Shown here one piece after another: positions 44,885 through 53,782 of a stretch of 64,000 nucleotides of DNA. Position numbers and translations under genes: made by a program. Source of the stretch: Sandaracinaceae bacterium. GTDB taxonomy: Bacteria > Myxococcota_A > Polyangia > Polyangiales > Houyiibacteriaceae. Each line of letters starts with the position of its first letter. The first letter of the stretch is position 1. The notes beneath the pieces are model-generated. The model was not told the origin of the DNA and made no database searches. It was given only the letters and a program-made list of their open reading frames with translations. The stretch covers positions 372,001-436,000 of the forward strand of contig JACKEI010000002.1 of NCBI GenBank assembly GCA_020633075.1. The letters are read 5' to 3'.

Positions 44885-45808
44885 ATGGGTAAGCCTCGCA
44901 TCGCGTTCGTTGGTTCAGGAGGAGCAACCAAGGGCGTTGCCCATCTAGGAGTGCTCCGCGCGATGGAGGAGCTGGCGCTCGAGCCGGACATCTACGTAGG
45001 CGCCTCGGCGGGAGCCATCGCCTCCGCGTTCTACTCCCAGGGCTTCTCGGCCTCTCAGCTGGCCGAGTGGGCGCGTCCCTTCTACCAGCGACGCGCCGGT
45101 GAGACGAACCCGCTGCGGGCGCGCTACTTCCTCGGCGCTCCGAACCTGGAGCAGCTCGGGCAGCCGGGCTACCTCGCGAGCGGGCTCTTCTCCATCGACC
45201 GCTTCGAGCGCTACCTGGCCGAGAAGCTCCCCAAGAACGACTTCCGGGCGCTGGACAAGGACGTCTTCGTGACCGCGGCGGACATCGACGGGCGTGGTCG
45301 TGTGGTGTTCGGCAGGGGCTACCGCGAGGACGTGCCCATCAGCCAGGCGGTCGCAGCCTCTTCCTGTGTGCCGCTGCTGTTTCGACCCTACCGCATCGGC
45401 GACCGCTACTACATGGACGGCGAGCTGGTGCGCACGCTCAGCATCGACCTCGCGGTCGAGGCGGGGGCGGACGTGGTCATCATCTCCAACGTGTACCGCC
45501 CTCACGTGATCCGGCCGGGTCAGCGCTCGCTCGTGCACGGTGGCGGGCTGGCCATTGGCCGTCAGGCGCTCAACATCGTCGTCAGTGAGAAAGAGAAGCG
45601 CGGCATCGACTTGATCAACCGCCTCTACCCGCACGTGACGGTGCTGAACGTGTCCGCGGATCTCGGCCGCTTCTCCTTCACGTCGCGCGCCAACGCCAAG
45701 CTGCTCATGACGCGCGGCTACCGTGAGGCCCTGCGGGTGCTCGCGGCGGCGAAGCGGCGCGGGATGTTCGACATCGCGTCCAACGTCCACACGGTCGGCG
45801 AGGCCTGA
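44885..45808 (+). CDS. Patatin-like phospholipase (RssA-like)
   Basis: 307-aa serine lipase/acyl hydrolase. The oxyanion loop GSGGATKGVAHLG (residues 10-22), nucleophile elbow GASAG (39-43, Ser41) and catalytic Asp in YMDGE (near 178) form the Ser-Asp dyad. No signal peptide is present, so it is cytoplasmic or membrane-associated. It would release fatty acids from phospholipids; related genes take part in membrane turnover. No operon partner. Confidence 0.9.
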   Translation: MGKPRIAFVGSGGATKGVAHLGVLRAMEELALEPDIYVGASAGAIASAFYSQGFSASQLAEWARPFYQRRAGETNPLRARYFLGAPNLEQLGQPGYLASGLFSIDRFERYLAEKLPKNDFRALDKDVFVTAADIDGRGRVVFGRGYREDVPISQAVAASSCVPLLFRPYRIGDRYYMDGELVRTLSIDLAVEAGADVVIISNVYRPHVIRPGQRSLVHGGGLAIGRQALNIVVSEKEKRGIDLINRLYPHVTVLNVSADLGRFSFTSRANAKLLMTRGYREALRVLAAAKRRGMFDIASNVHTVGEA

Positions 45809-45823
45809 GCGCCGTTCCTGCTC

Positions 45824-45840
45824 GCCGGGCTCTCTCCGGC
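45824..45840. terminator. Hairpin between the patatin and cutA genes
   Basis: GCCGG (45824-45828) and CCGGC (45836-45840), 7-nt loop, between convergent genes. Confidence 0.35.
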
Positions 45841-46190
45841 TAGCCGACCGCGTCGCGCACGAAGCGTAGGTAGGCGGGGCTGCTCGCAGCGTTGTCCGCC
45901 GGCAGCACGAGCAGCTCCGGGACCTCATAGGGGTGCGCCTCACGGACCAGCTCGCAGAGGGCTTCGATTCGCGCCCGGGTCGTCTTGAAGAGCAGCTGGA
46001 CCTCGGGCTCGTCGCAGACGGCGCCCTCCCACACGTAGACCGAGCGCACGCCGTCGAGGATGTTCACGCACGCCGCGAGGCGCGCCTCCACGGCGATGCG
46101 CGCGAGCACGGCGCCCACTTGTGTGGTCGGAGCCGTACAGAGCAGGATCAGGACCTCGTCGTCGGCCGGGCTACCGTGGGGTTGGTGCAT
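45840..46190 (-). CDS. cutA: CutA-family protein
   Basis: CutA, 116 aa, ferredoxin-like fold that forms trimers and is linked to divalent metal tolerance. Typical segments: LILLCTAPTTQVGAVLARIAVEARLAACVNI, YVWEG, EVQLLFKTTRARIEAL and HPYEVPELLVLP, given as separate landmarks. Start ATG 46190, 2 nt after the upstream stop. It is the last gene of a three-gene operon with an amidotransferase-like protein and a lipoprotein. Confidence 0.93.
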   Translation of the reverse strand: MHQPHGSPADDEVLILLCTAPTTQVGAVLARIAVEARLAACVNILDGVRSVYVWEGAVCDEPEVQLLFKTTRARIEALCELVREAHPYEVPELLVLPADNAASSPAYLRFVRDAVG

Positions 46191-46192
46191 GC

Positions 46193-46843
46193 TCAGAACC
46201 CAATCACGCGCGGGGTGCCGTTGGTGCGCACCAGGATGCGCACGCGGGTGGACCAGCCGGGGTACCAGCGCGCGAGCTCCACGCGGCCTTCGGCGGTGAT
46301 GGGGAAGGTGACCAGGCTGTCGCTCGGCTGGAGCCCGCGTTGCCCCTGGGGGGTGGAGGGGCGCGGGGGTGACACCTCGGCTTGTTGCAGCTGCAGCAGC
46401 CGCGCGAGGGGCGCCGGGCGCGCCCCGCTCGACCGAGCGCGTGCGACCGCCTGCTGGAGCTGCGCCAGCGCGACATTGGCCGTCATGGGTCGGTAGAAGT
46501 CGCGCTCGCCCAGGCGAAACATCTCGTCGGCCATCAGCGCCCGCGCTCGTGGCATGTCGGCCTCGCGCACCGCCGCGATGAAGTCGAGGGCGAGCTGCAC
46601 GGCGCTGTCCACGTGGGAGGTCACCGCGAGGGCGCGCGTGTCGCCGCCTCCCGCCGCGGTCGTGGGTACGGGCCGGTAGGGGGCTGGGTCCAGGTCCGTG
46701 AGCGGCGGACGCTGTGGCGCCGAGCCGCGCCCGGCCTCTGACGAAGCGCAGGCGGGCACCAGCAAGGCAGGGAGCAGGGCCAGCGTGGGCAGCCACGCGC
46801 GCGCTCGCTGTGACGCCGTGGCTCTGCTCGCCCAGCTAGCCAT
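46193..46843 (-). CDS. Hypothetical lipoprotein
   Basis: 216-aa lipoprotein with signal peptide and lipobox LLVPAC (Cys near 32). A Pro/Ser linker is followed by a helical domain (VQLALDFIAAVREADMPRARALMADEMF) and a beta-rich end (DSLVTFPITAEGRVELARWYPGWSTRVRILV), suggesting an NTF2/DUF4440-like shape, not proven. It overlaps the upstream gene by 8 bp and is followed by cutA after 2 bp. Confidence 0.6.
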   Translation of the reverse strand: MASWASRATASQRARAWLPTLALLPALLVPACASSEAGRGSAPQRPPLTDLDPAPYRPVPTTAAGGGDTRALAVTSHVDSAVQLALDFIAAVREADMPRARALMADEMFRLGERDFYRPMTANVALAQLQQAVARARSSGARPAPLARLLQLQQAEVSPPRPSTPQGQRGLQPSDSLVTFPITAEGRVELARWYPGWSTRVRILVRTNGTPRVIGF

Positions 46844-47654
46844 GCGGGATGCTCACGTCCACGTTGAGATCGCGGTCGACCACCACCACGCCCCCTCTGG
46901 GGACCGACTGGTAGTTCATGGGTGGCGCCGAGCCGGTGGTCACCATCACGTACCGGAGCACGGCGGCGTGCTGAGGCGAGCCGGGCCGCGGCGAGGGCTC
47001 GTCGTTGGGTAGCGGGCCGCGCCTCTCCACGTAGTAGAGCGGCGCCCCCTCGCACAGGCCCAGCGTCAGGTGCCCGTCCGTCAGCACGCAGGTGAGCCCG
47101 CTCGGATCACTCGAGTGTTCGCGGGCCATGGCCCGGAGCGTGGCGGCGGACTCGCTCAGGGCCGCGATGACCTGCTCGCGGGCGGGGGTGGCGACCTCGA
47201 GCGCCCCGCGCCGGTGCAGGCCGCTCAGCACGTGGTGGAAGAACAGCTCGCTGTCCGTCTCGCCGCGGACGTTGCGGCGCAGGAAGTCGGGTAGCCCGTC
47301 GAGCAGGCCCTCGCGCAGATCCGCGAAGGCGGAGACCGTCCCCTGGTGCGCGAAGGTCCAGCGCCGGAACCGGAAGGGGTGAGTGTTCTCCGTGCGGAAG
47401 TCGCCGACCGTGGGCTCGCGCAGGTGCATCAGCGCGCAGTCCGTGCTGACCCCGCCGCCCAGGTCGGTCCACTCCGGCGCGCTGCCGGCGGGGAGGGGCC
47501 GCTTCTTGTGGAGGACCTCGTCGCCTTGGTAGAAGGCGATGCCCCAAGCCGCTTCGCTCTTGGTCGCGGGTGGCCGGAGCGCATGCCGCTCGAAGCGCAG
47601 GGCGGCCTCTAGGCCGTCCCGACGATTGGCGGTGTATGCTACTAGGCGTCCCAT
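46836..47654 (-). CDS. Class II amidotransferase-like protein lacking Cys2
   Basis: 272-aa Ntn-fold protein like YafJ/EgtC glutamine amidotransferases. The family starts MCR with Cys2 as nucleophile; here the start reads MGRLVAYTANRRD, so Gly replaces Cys. Other family parts remain: STDCALMHLREPTVG, NTHPFRFRRWTFAHQGTV and GETDSELFFHHVL (residues 70-150). The protein is probably unable to hydrolyse glutamine and may bind ligands. It is the first gene of the operon with a lipoprotein and cutA. The upstream 220 bp to the divergent gene hold nothing clear. Confidence 0.8.
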   Translation of the reverse strand: MGRLVAYTANRRDGLEAALRFERHALRPPATKSEAAWGIAFYQGDEVLHKKRPLPAGSAPEWTDLGGGVSTDCALMHLREPTVGDFRTENTHPFRFRRWTFAHQGTVSAFADLREGLLDGLPDFLRRNVRGETDSELFFHHVLSGLHRRGALEVATPAREQVIAALSESAATLRAMAREHSSDPSGLTCVLTDGHLTLGLCEGAPLYYVERRGPLPNDEPSPRPGSPQHAAVLRYVMVTTGSAPPMNYQSVPRGGVVVVDRDLNVDVSIPHG

Positions 47655-47875
47655 CGCGCTCTCTTTCTCTGCTCGCCCGGTCCTCGTGGACCGTCGTGCC
47701 CGCGCTGACTCGGCGGGCGTTGGTGTCGGCGCCGCCAGCGGAGCGTCACCCCGGATGCCGGGCTCGGCGAGGGAGCGCGGCAGTCGAAGGGCGACACCGA
47801 AAGATCGAAGTGCATCATCAAGGCCTGACCACTACATACCATGCGCCTGATCCGACCCCAAAGCGTTGCCGCGCC

Positions 47876-50536
47876 TTGGGCCGACTCGCCGTGCGCGCGG
47901 CCTTCGTGGTGGTGTTGCTCTGCGGCCTGGGCGCGGGCTCGGCTTCCGCCGCGGTTCCCAGGATTTACGAGGTGAACGCCCGCATCGACCCCGACAGCGG
48001 CTGGGTTCGCGGCGCCTTCCGGATCGTCGTCGACGTCGAGCCCGAGGAGATCGAGCTGCGCTTGTGGCTGCTGGGAGAGAAGCTCGCCGCGGCGCCGCGT
48101 GCGATGGACGAGCAGAGCACGCGCTGGATCTACCCGCGTCGTCCCGACTTCGGACACGCGCACGTTCAGGACCTGCACGTGAACGGCGTCGCGGTGGAGG
48201 CCACGGTCATCCCGCGCGCGGCCGACGACGACCTGGCGCCGGACTCGGCGGGCGCGGATCTGCGCGTGCCCATCCCGGTGGGATCGCGCCGCGTCGTCCT
48301 CACGGGGCACTTCGAGCAGCGCGTCCCGGAGCGCTTCGGCCGCCTGGGTCGAGTGGGGCGTCGCTTCAGCCTGCTGGCGCCGTGGTATCCGCTGGTGGTC
48401 TCGGGGGAGGGCGGGCTGCGCTGGCAATTCGAGGCCGAGCACCACGTGCGCATCGAGTCGCTCGGCGAGCGGGAGTGGCTCATCGGGGGCGAGCGCGCGG
48501 GAGCTGTGGAGACCGTGGTGCGCGGGCCCTACGCGCCCGTGTTCGGCGCGCCGCGGCTCTACGAGGAGGAGGTGGTGCACCGGGGTCAGCGCGTGACCTT
48601 GTTCGCGACCAGGCCCTGGTATCACGCCCCGGACGACACGGCCCAAGGCCTCGCGGCGCTGCGCGACCTGGCACGCCCGGACCGGCTCGGGCCGCTGCGT
48701 CGTGCCGTGGTCGACGCGCTGGACACGCTCGCGCTGGCCGCCCCTCCGGGGGTCAGGCCGCCGCGAGGCGCGCTGCTGGTGCCGTCCCGCACCGAGCTGG
48801 CGGGCAACGCGCCTGGGATGCTCTTGGTCACCGATCGCGCCTTCGAGGTCTTCCCGGTGCGCGCCGTCCTCGAGTACCAGGAGCGCGCGGTCAAGCGGGC
48901 CTTCCTGCGAGAGACCCTCAGCGCGCACGCTCGGCGCGTCGACGGACCTCGCGACGCGGGCTGGGCTGCGGACCTGCGCGCGGTGTGGCTGACGGACCTC
49001 GACGCGCGCCGGCGCGAGGTCGAGCTCTCGACTCCCCAGGAGCTGCTCAGCTTCGCCGCCTTCAATCCGTCCGTGGACCAGCTGCTCTACGCGCCACAGG
49101 TGGCCTTCGTGGACGTCTACTTCGGTCGTGTGGCGGAGCCCGACCCCTTTCGCGAGGACCCGGACCAGGCGCGCTGGGTGCACGCCCGCGGCCGCCTGCT
49201 GCTGGAGTACGCGCGGGACGCGCTGGGCGAGGGGGACGCGCTCGCCGCGCTGGGCGTCGCCCTTCTCCGCTCGGGGGATCGCGCGCGGGAGGCGTTCGAC
49301 GCGGCCGGTCTGGGGCGGCAGGCGCTGGAGCAGCTGCTGGCGACCCCGCGCCTGCCGGTCAACTACGCGCTGGGTGAGATCCACAGCGAGGAGCGCGGTG
49401 GCGTCTACGTGCATCGCATCGAGATCGTGCGCGAAGGTGAGGAGCGCCCCGAGAGCGTCGAGCTGCGCGTACGTGACCGACGGGGGCATGTGGTTGAGGC
49501 GGTCTGGGATGGGCGCGAAGAGCGCGGCACGGTGGAGGTGGAGACGCCGGCGCCGCTGCGCTCGGTGTGGGTCGACCCGCGCGGCAGGCGCCCCGAGAGC
49601 GCGACGGTGGCCGGAGGGCACCCGACCCGGGACAACACCAACCGGCTGCCGCTGCGGCCGCCCATCCTGCAGCGCTTCGAGCCCACGTATGCGGCGGGCT
49701 TCGGGCTAGCGGTGAGCTTCGGCGTGTTCCGCAAGTACGACCTCGAGAACAGCGCCGTGATCGACCTCAGCTTGTACCCGCGCGCCTACGGCGGCTCGGT
49801 GCGCTACGTGCGCAGCTTCGGGCGCACACGCGATCTGAACCACCGGGTGGCGTCGGGCTCCGTCGGCGTGGGTGTGGAGCGCGTCCTGGCCTTGCGCGCG
49901 GGGGGCGAGGACGGCCGGCGCTACAGCGTCTTTGGGGGCGTGGCCTACAACGACCGCCGCTACTTCCTGGACCCTCGCCACGGGCAGAGCGTGAGCGCGG
50001 GGGTGCGGCTGGCGTTCGTGAACGGCGACGCGGGCACCGCAGGCCTGGCCGCGTCGTTCTCTCTGCACGGCAACGTCACGCGCAGCCCCAGCTGGCGCCA
50101 CACCTTCGTGATCGCGGTGGACGCGGCGGGCGTGGTCGGCACCGTCCTCGAGGGGCAGCGACTCGGCATCGGCGGACCTGGCCTGCTGCGGGGCTACGCG
50201 TACACGGAGCTGCTGGGCAAGGGGCGGGCGTTGGCCGTGGTCGAGTACCGCCTCACCGCGCTGGCGGACCTGCACATCAACTTGTTTCACGCCTTCTACC
50301 TGCGCGAGGTGCAGCTGGCCCTCTTCACGGGCGCCGGTGTGGTGACTCAGTCGGACGACGGGCGCGCGCTCGCGCCGGCGGCCGAGGTGGGCGTCGGCGT
50401 GCGGCTGCACTTCGAGTACGGCGGCGTGCAGCCCTCGCTGCTCAGCCTGGACTTGGGTGTGCCGCTGATCGAGGCGCCGCAGTTCGGCCGCGTCGTCCCC
50501 GTGACCACCGTGCTGAGCTTCGAGCAGTACTTCTGA
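47876..50536 (+). CDS. M1-peptidase-like domain fused to an Omp85-like outer membrane barrel
   Basis: About 886 aa. A signal peptide ends ASA-AVP. Residues ~28-560 resemble the M1 metallopeptidase arrangement: beta N-domain (YEVNARIDPDSGWVRGAFRIVV, cited as landmark), LLAPWYP, then a helical part. The expected HExxH is missing; the matching place reads LEYQERAVKRAF, so it should be inactive. The final ~300 residues are beta-rich with GGPGLLRGYAYTELLGKG, the Omp85/TamA-type RGY element, and end in FEQYF with a terminal aromatic residue. It is likely an outer-membrane protein with a periplasmic domain. Starts TTG 47876 and GTG 47891 are both possible. Confidence 0.75.
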   Translation: MGRLAVRAAFVVVLLCGLGAGSASAAVPRIYEVNARIDPDSGWVRGAFRIVVDVEPEEIELRLWLLGEKLAAAPRAMDEQSTRWIYPRRPDFGHAHVQDLHVNGVAVEATVIPRAADDDLAPDSAGADLRVPIPVGSRRVVLTGHFEQRVPERFGRLGRVGRRFSLLAPWYPLVVSGEGGLRWQFEAEHHVRIESLGEREWLIGGERAGAVETVVRGPYAPVFGAPRLYEEEVVHRGQRVTLFATRPWYHAPDDTAQGLAALRDLARPDRLGPLRRAVVDALDTLALAAPPGVRPPRGALLVPSRTELAGNAPGMLLVTDRAFEVFPVRAVLEYQERAVKRAFLRETLSAHARRVDGPRDAGWAADLRAVWLTDLDARRREVELSTPQELLSFAAFNPSVDQLLYAPQVAFVDVYFGRVAEPDPFREDPDQARWVHARGRLLLEYARDALGEGDALAALGVALLRSGDRAREAFDAAGLGRQALEQLLATPRLPVNYALGEIHSEERGGVYVHRIEIVREGEERPESVELRVRDRRGHVVEAVWDGREERGTVEVETPAPLRSVWVDPRGRRPESATVAGGHPTRDNTNRLPLRPPILQRFEPTYAAGFGLAVSFGVFRKYDLENSAVIDLSLYPRAYGGSVRYVRSFGRTRDLNHRVASGSVGVGVERVLALRAGGEDGRRYSVFGGVAYNDRRYFLDPRHGQSVSAGVRLAFVNGDAGTAGLAASFSLHGNVTRSPSWRHTFVIAVDAAGVVGTVLEGQRLGIGGPGLLRGYAYTELLGKGRALAVVEYRLTALADLHINLFHAFYLREVQLALFTGAGVVTQSDDGRALAPAAEVGVGVRLHFEYGGVQPSLLSLDLGVPLIEAPQFGRVVPVTTVLSFEQYF

Positions 50537-50554
50537 CGGCGCGCGGCGGCGGCC

Positions 50555-51514
50555 TCAGACGCGCTGGGTGGCGGCCTTGACGGGGTCGTAGACGTCCGGC
50601 TCCACCACCACGTAGCGCGCCCACGGGCTGGTGCTGCGGATGCGGTCTTCGAGCTCGTTGGTGCGCTTCGAGACCTCGTCCACGCGCAGCTCGGACTCCC
50701 ACTGGATCTTGAGCGTGACCAGGAACTCGTCGTCGCCCAGCTGCATGGAGCGCATGTTCATGAGGCTCACCACGCCGGGGGTGTCCTTCACCAGCCCCGC
50801 GATGACGTCGAGGTCGTCCTTGTCGGCCGCTTCACCGATGAGCAGGGACTTGGTCTCGCGGCTCACGAAGAAGGCGATGACCACCAGCAGCGCGCCGATG
50901 GCGAAGGTGGCGTACACGTCCCAGAAAGGGTTCCCGGTGGCGAGCGTCAGCCCGATGCCGCCGAGCGCGAGCACGAGGCCCACGAGCGCGCCCGTGTCCT
51001 CCATCCAGATGACGATGATCTCGGTCGACTTCGAGCGCTCGATGAACTGCCACATGCTCTTGTCGCCGCGCAGGCGGTTGACCTCCTTCGTGGCCGCCAT
51101 CCACGAGTAGCCCTCGAGCGCGATGCTCACCAGCAGCACGCCGATGGCGATGCTCGGGTGCTCCAGCCCAGCCGTGTGTCCGGCCGCGATGTCCGCGCGG
51201 ATCTCGGCCAGCTTGTGGAAGGCCTCGTAGATGGCGAAGAGCCCGCCCAGGCTGAAGAGCATCAGCGCGACGATGAAGCTCCAGAAGTAGCTCTCCATCT
51301 TGTAGCCGAAGGGGTGGGACTCGTCGGGCGCGCGGGAGGCCTTGTTCATCCCGAGCAGGAGCAGCAGCTGGTTGCCGGTGTCCGCAACGGAGTGGATCGA
51401 CTCCGCCAGCATGGACGACGAGCGGGTCATCACGAACGCCACGAACTTGGCGACGGCGATGCCGAAGTTCGCGCCGAGGGCGAGGAGGACTACCTTCTTG
51501 GAGCCGTGTGACAT
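50555..51514 (-). CDS. Cation diffusion facilitator transporter
   Basis: 319-aa CDF protein, an H+-coupled efflux carrier for divalent metals. Membrane part: LLALGANFGIAVAKFVAFVM, AESIHSVADTGNQLLLL with the HxxxD metal site, SHPFGYKMESYFWSF and four further segments. The C-terminal domain (DVIAGLVKDTPGVVSLMNMRSMQLGDDEFLVTLKI as landmarks) is the dimerisation/regulatory fold. A second metal-site helix (IWMEDTGALVGL) has ED in place of the usual HxxxD, which may change metal choice. Confidence 0.9.
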   Translation of the reverse strand: MSHGSKKVVLLALGANFGIAVAKFVAFVMTRSSSMLAESIHSVADTGNQLLLLLGMNKASRAPDESHPFGYKMESYFWSFIVALMLFSLGGLFAIYEAFHKLAEIRADIAAGHTAGLEHPSIAIGVLLVSIALEGYSWMAATKEVNRLRGDKSMWQFIERSKSTEIIVIWMEDTGALVGLVLALGGIGLTLATGNPFWDVYATFAIGALLVVIAFFVSRETKSLLIGEAADKDDLDVIAGLVKDTPGVVSLMNMRSMQLGDDEFLVTLKIQWESELRVDEVSKRTNELEDRIRSTSPWARYVVVEPDVYDPVKAATQRV

Positions 51515-51550
51515 GACGCTGTGTACCTGTCTGGAGGGAGGCGCACTCTA

Positions 51551-52699
51551 TCAGGGGAGCTGCGAGCCCGTCGATCGCCGTTGGGCGGCCTCCGCCTTCG
51601 CGAGGCGCATCTGGAACGCGCGTCGCTCGAAGGGGTGACGTACCTCACGCGCCAGCGCGCGGCGGGCGTCCTCGCCGCCCAGCCGTAGCAGCCACGCGTC
51701 CACGTCACCGCGCTGGTCCGGGGACAGGCCGGCGTACACGGCGAGAGGACGCTGGGCCATCCACTGGGTGTAGGTGAGCAGCCGCCGCCGACCCCGCACG
51801 CCCCCGACGACGAACTCGTGCTCACCCAGGCTGCGTGGCGCTCGCGCGGCGCTGGGGTGTGCGTCGCACCACGTGTCCACCGCGTCCATGAGCGCCATCA
51901 CGAAGGGCATCTGCTCGGCGAACAGGGTCGCCAAGATGGGCTCGAGGGTGGCCGGCACCTCGTCGTCGGGCAGGAACGCGCCCTCGCGTCCGATGGGGCT
52001 CATCAGCCGCTCGAACCACGCCACGATGTGCGGGGTGTCGCGGAAGAGGTAGGTCGAGCCGGGGTCCCGATAGAGGTGCGCCCACAGCGGCCCGTAGAGG
52101 GCGAAGTCCGCGATGGACGGGCGGGAGCCGAAGAGGAACGGCAACACGCGCAGGTGTGTCTCCAGCTGCGCGAGGAGCTGCTTGGTGAAGCGCTCGAAGC
52201 CGGGGATGGTGGTGTTGGTCACGCCGACCACCGGGCGGTAGCCCGCCATCTTGTTGGCGACGGGGCGAATCAGGGTGCGGCTGAGCGCGAGGGGCACCCC
52301 CGGAAACGCCAGGCGAGCGAACTCCGAGAGCGCGAACGCGCGGTTCTCGTGGCGGTTCCAGCGATAGTGCAGCGCGACGCTGGGCAGCCACTCGTCCCCG
52401 TGGAGCTCCAGCAGCAGCGCCGCGATGCGCTGCTTGGGGGTCTCGGGCGTGACGGGGGCACGCGGGAAGCGGCGCTCGAGGGCGTCGATGATCTCGGTGC
52501 TGTCTTGCATCCACTCGCCCTCTGGGCTGAGCACGGTGGGCATGATGGCTGCGCCCACGGCCTTGCGGATGTCCAAGAAGAGCATCAGCGCGCTGGGCGC
52601 GACCTCCACGAAGGGGATGCGCTTGAAGGTCAGGTACGCCCGCGTCTTGGCGGAGTAGGGCGACACGGGCCAAGCGTAGTGGGTGAAGTGCACGCTCAT
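51551..52699 (-). CDS. Glutathione S-transferase-like protein
   Basis: 382-aa protein. The N-terminal thioredoxin-like fold (YAWPVSPYSAKTRAYLTFKRIPF, VLSPEGEWMQDSTEIIDALERRF) with Ser-Tyr-Ser in place of CPYC is typical of GSTs; the helical C-domain (SIADFALYGPLWAHLYRDP) follows. It is ~150 aa longer than common GSTs owing to a C-terminal extension. Binding partner or substrate unknown; a role in detoxification or protein reduction is possible. Stands alone, divergent from xerD. Confidence 0.82.
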   Translation of the reverse strand: MSVHFTHYAWPVSPYSAKTRAYLTFKRIPFVEVAPSALMLFLDIRKAVGAAIMPTVLSPEGEWMQDSTEIIDALERRFPRAPVTPETPKQRIAALLLELHGDEWLPSVALHYRWNRHENRAFALSEFARLAFPGVPLALSRTLIRPVANKMAGYRPVVGVTNTTIPGFERFTKQLLAQLETHLRVLPFLFGSRPSIADFALYGPLWAHLYRDPGSTYLFRDTPHIVAWFERLMSPIGREGAFLPDDEVPATLEPILATLFAEQMPFVMALMDAVDTWCDAHPSAARAPRSLGEHEFVVGGVRGRRRLLTYTQWMAQRPLAVYAGLSPDQRGDVDAWLLRLGGEDARRALAREVRHPFERRAFQMRLAKAEAAQRRSTGSQLP

Positions 52700-52802
52700 G
52701 ACCGCCCGAGCCTAGTATGTTCCGCGGCGAACGGCCCGCGCAGCGTGACGCGGGGTCCGTGTGAAAATTGCGGAAGACAGGGTGCGCGGGGCAGACTGGG
52801 GC

Positions 52803-53702
52803 ATGAGCGCCGACGACCACCTCTTCGATGCGTACCTGGCGCACCTGAAGGTGGAGCGCGGGCTGGCCAAGAACACCCTCACGGCCTACGCAGGCGACCT
52901 GGCCCGCTTCGCCGCGTGGATGGAGGAGCGTGGCAACCCGGTGGACGAGTCCAGCGAGCCGCAGGTGGCGCGCTATCTCGCGTACGTCGGCGGGGAGGGG
53001 CTCTCGGCGCGCTCGCAGGCCCGCGTGCTGAGCGCGCTGCGCGGCTTCTACAAGTACATGCTGCGTGAGCGCGAGGTGCGGCGAGACCCCACCCAGCTCT
53101 TGGAGGGCCCCAAGCTGTCCAAGCGCCTGCCCGTGGTGATGACGGAGACAGAGGTCCTGCGCCTGCTCGCCGCGCCTCGCGGCAACAAGCCCAACGCCGT
53201 ACGCGACCGGGCCATGCTGCACACCATGTACGCGGCCGGGCTGCGCGTGTCGGAGCTGGTGCGTCTGGAGCTGGGCGACCTGCACCTCGAGGGGCGCTTT
53301 CTCAACGCGTTCGGCAAGGGCAGCAAGCGGCGCATCGTGCCCATCGGCGACCTGGCCATCGAGTCGCTCGTGACCTACCTGCGTGAGGTCCGGCCCAAGT
53401 GGGCGCTGCGCTCGGGGGCCCCTGCGAGCGAGGTCTTCTTGACCGCGCGCGGCACCCCGCTGACCCGTCAGGCCTTCTGGAAGTCCGTCAAGGCGTACAC
53501 GCGCGCGGCGGGCATCGAGAAGGACATCTCTCCCCACAAGCTGCGGCACAGCTTCGCGACGCACTTGCTGCTGGGCGGCGCAGACCTGCGCGCGGTGCAG
53601 ACCATGCTGGGGCACGCCGACATCGCGACCACCGAAGTGTATACGCACGTGACGGGCGCCCACCTGCGGCACGTGCACGCCACCTACCACCCGCGCGGTT
53701 GA
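52803..53702 (+). CDS. xerD: Tyrosine recombinase XerD
   Basis: 299-aa site-specific recombinase that resolves chromosome dimers at dif with XerC and FtsK. Catalytic residues are R148 (GLRVSE), K172 (GKGSK), H245/R248 (HKLRHS), H271 (LGHADI) and Y280 (TTEVYTH). The SAM-like N-domain covers residues 5-90. The C-terminal wording (HLLLGGADLRAVQTMLGHADI, HPRG) is more XerD- than XerC-like. ATG 52803 fits the family; an in-frame GTG upstream does not. No att or phage genes flank it, so it is the housekeeping enzyme. Confidence 0.93.
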   Translation: MSADDHLFDAYLAHLKVERGLAKNTLTAYAGDLARFAAWMEERGNPVDESSEPQVARYLAYVGGEGLSARSQARVLSALRGFYKYMLREREVRRDPTQLLEGPKLSKRLPVVMTETEVLRLLAAPRGNKPNAVRDRAMLHTMYAAGLRVSELVRLELGDLHLEGRFLNAFGKGSKRRIVPIGDLAIESLVTYLREVRPKWALRSGAPASEVFLTARGTPLTRQAFWKSVKAYTRAAGIEKDISPHKLRHSFATHLLLGGADLRAVQTMLGHADIATTEVYTHVTGAHLRHVHATYHPRG

Positions 53703-53745
53703 GCGCCGGGGGGAGCTGCTCGTCGAGGCGCCCTGGGTCGCTTTT

Positions 53746-53774
53746 TTGACGGACGGGCGGCGCGTCCCTAGCTT
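53746..53774 (+). promoter_or_regulatory. Sigma70 promoter of the transpeptidase gene
   Basis: TTGACG (53746-53751), 17-bp spacer, TAGCTT (53769-53774). Transcription would begin at or next to ATG 53783, and there is no Shine-Dalgarno; a strong case for a leaderless mRNA. Confidence 0.6.
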
Positions 53775-53782
53775 CGGGTCCG

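Noticed and set aside
47655..47875. A small gene in the divergent gap before the M1-like/barrel gene
   Set aside because: Short frames exist but none has a supported start or protein-like pattern; the gap is more likely promoter DNA.
47642..49621. Minus-strand frame antisense to the M1-like/barrel gene
   Set aside because: Arg/His/Gln-rich composition typical of high-GC antisense; the plus-strand frame has a signal peptide and domain structure.
52803..53702. xerD as a phage or island integrase
   Set aside because: No att-like repeats, tRNA or phage genes nearby, and its sequence resembles housekeeping XerD.
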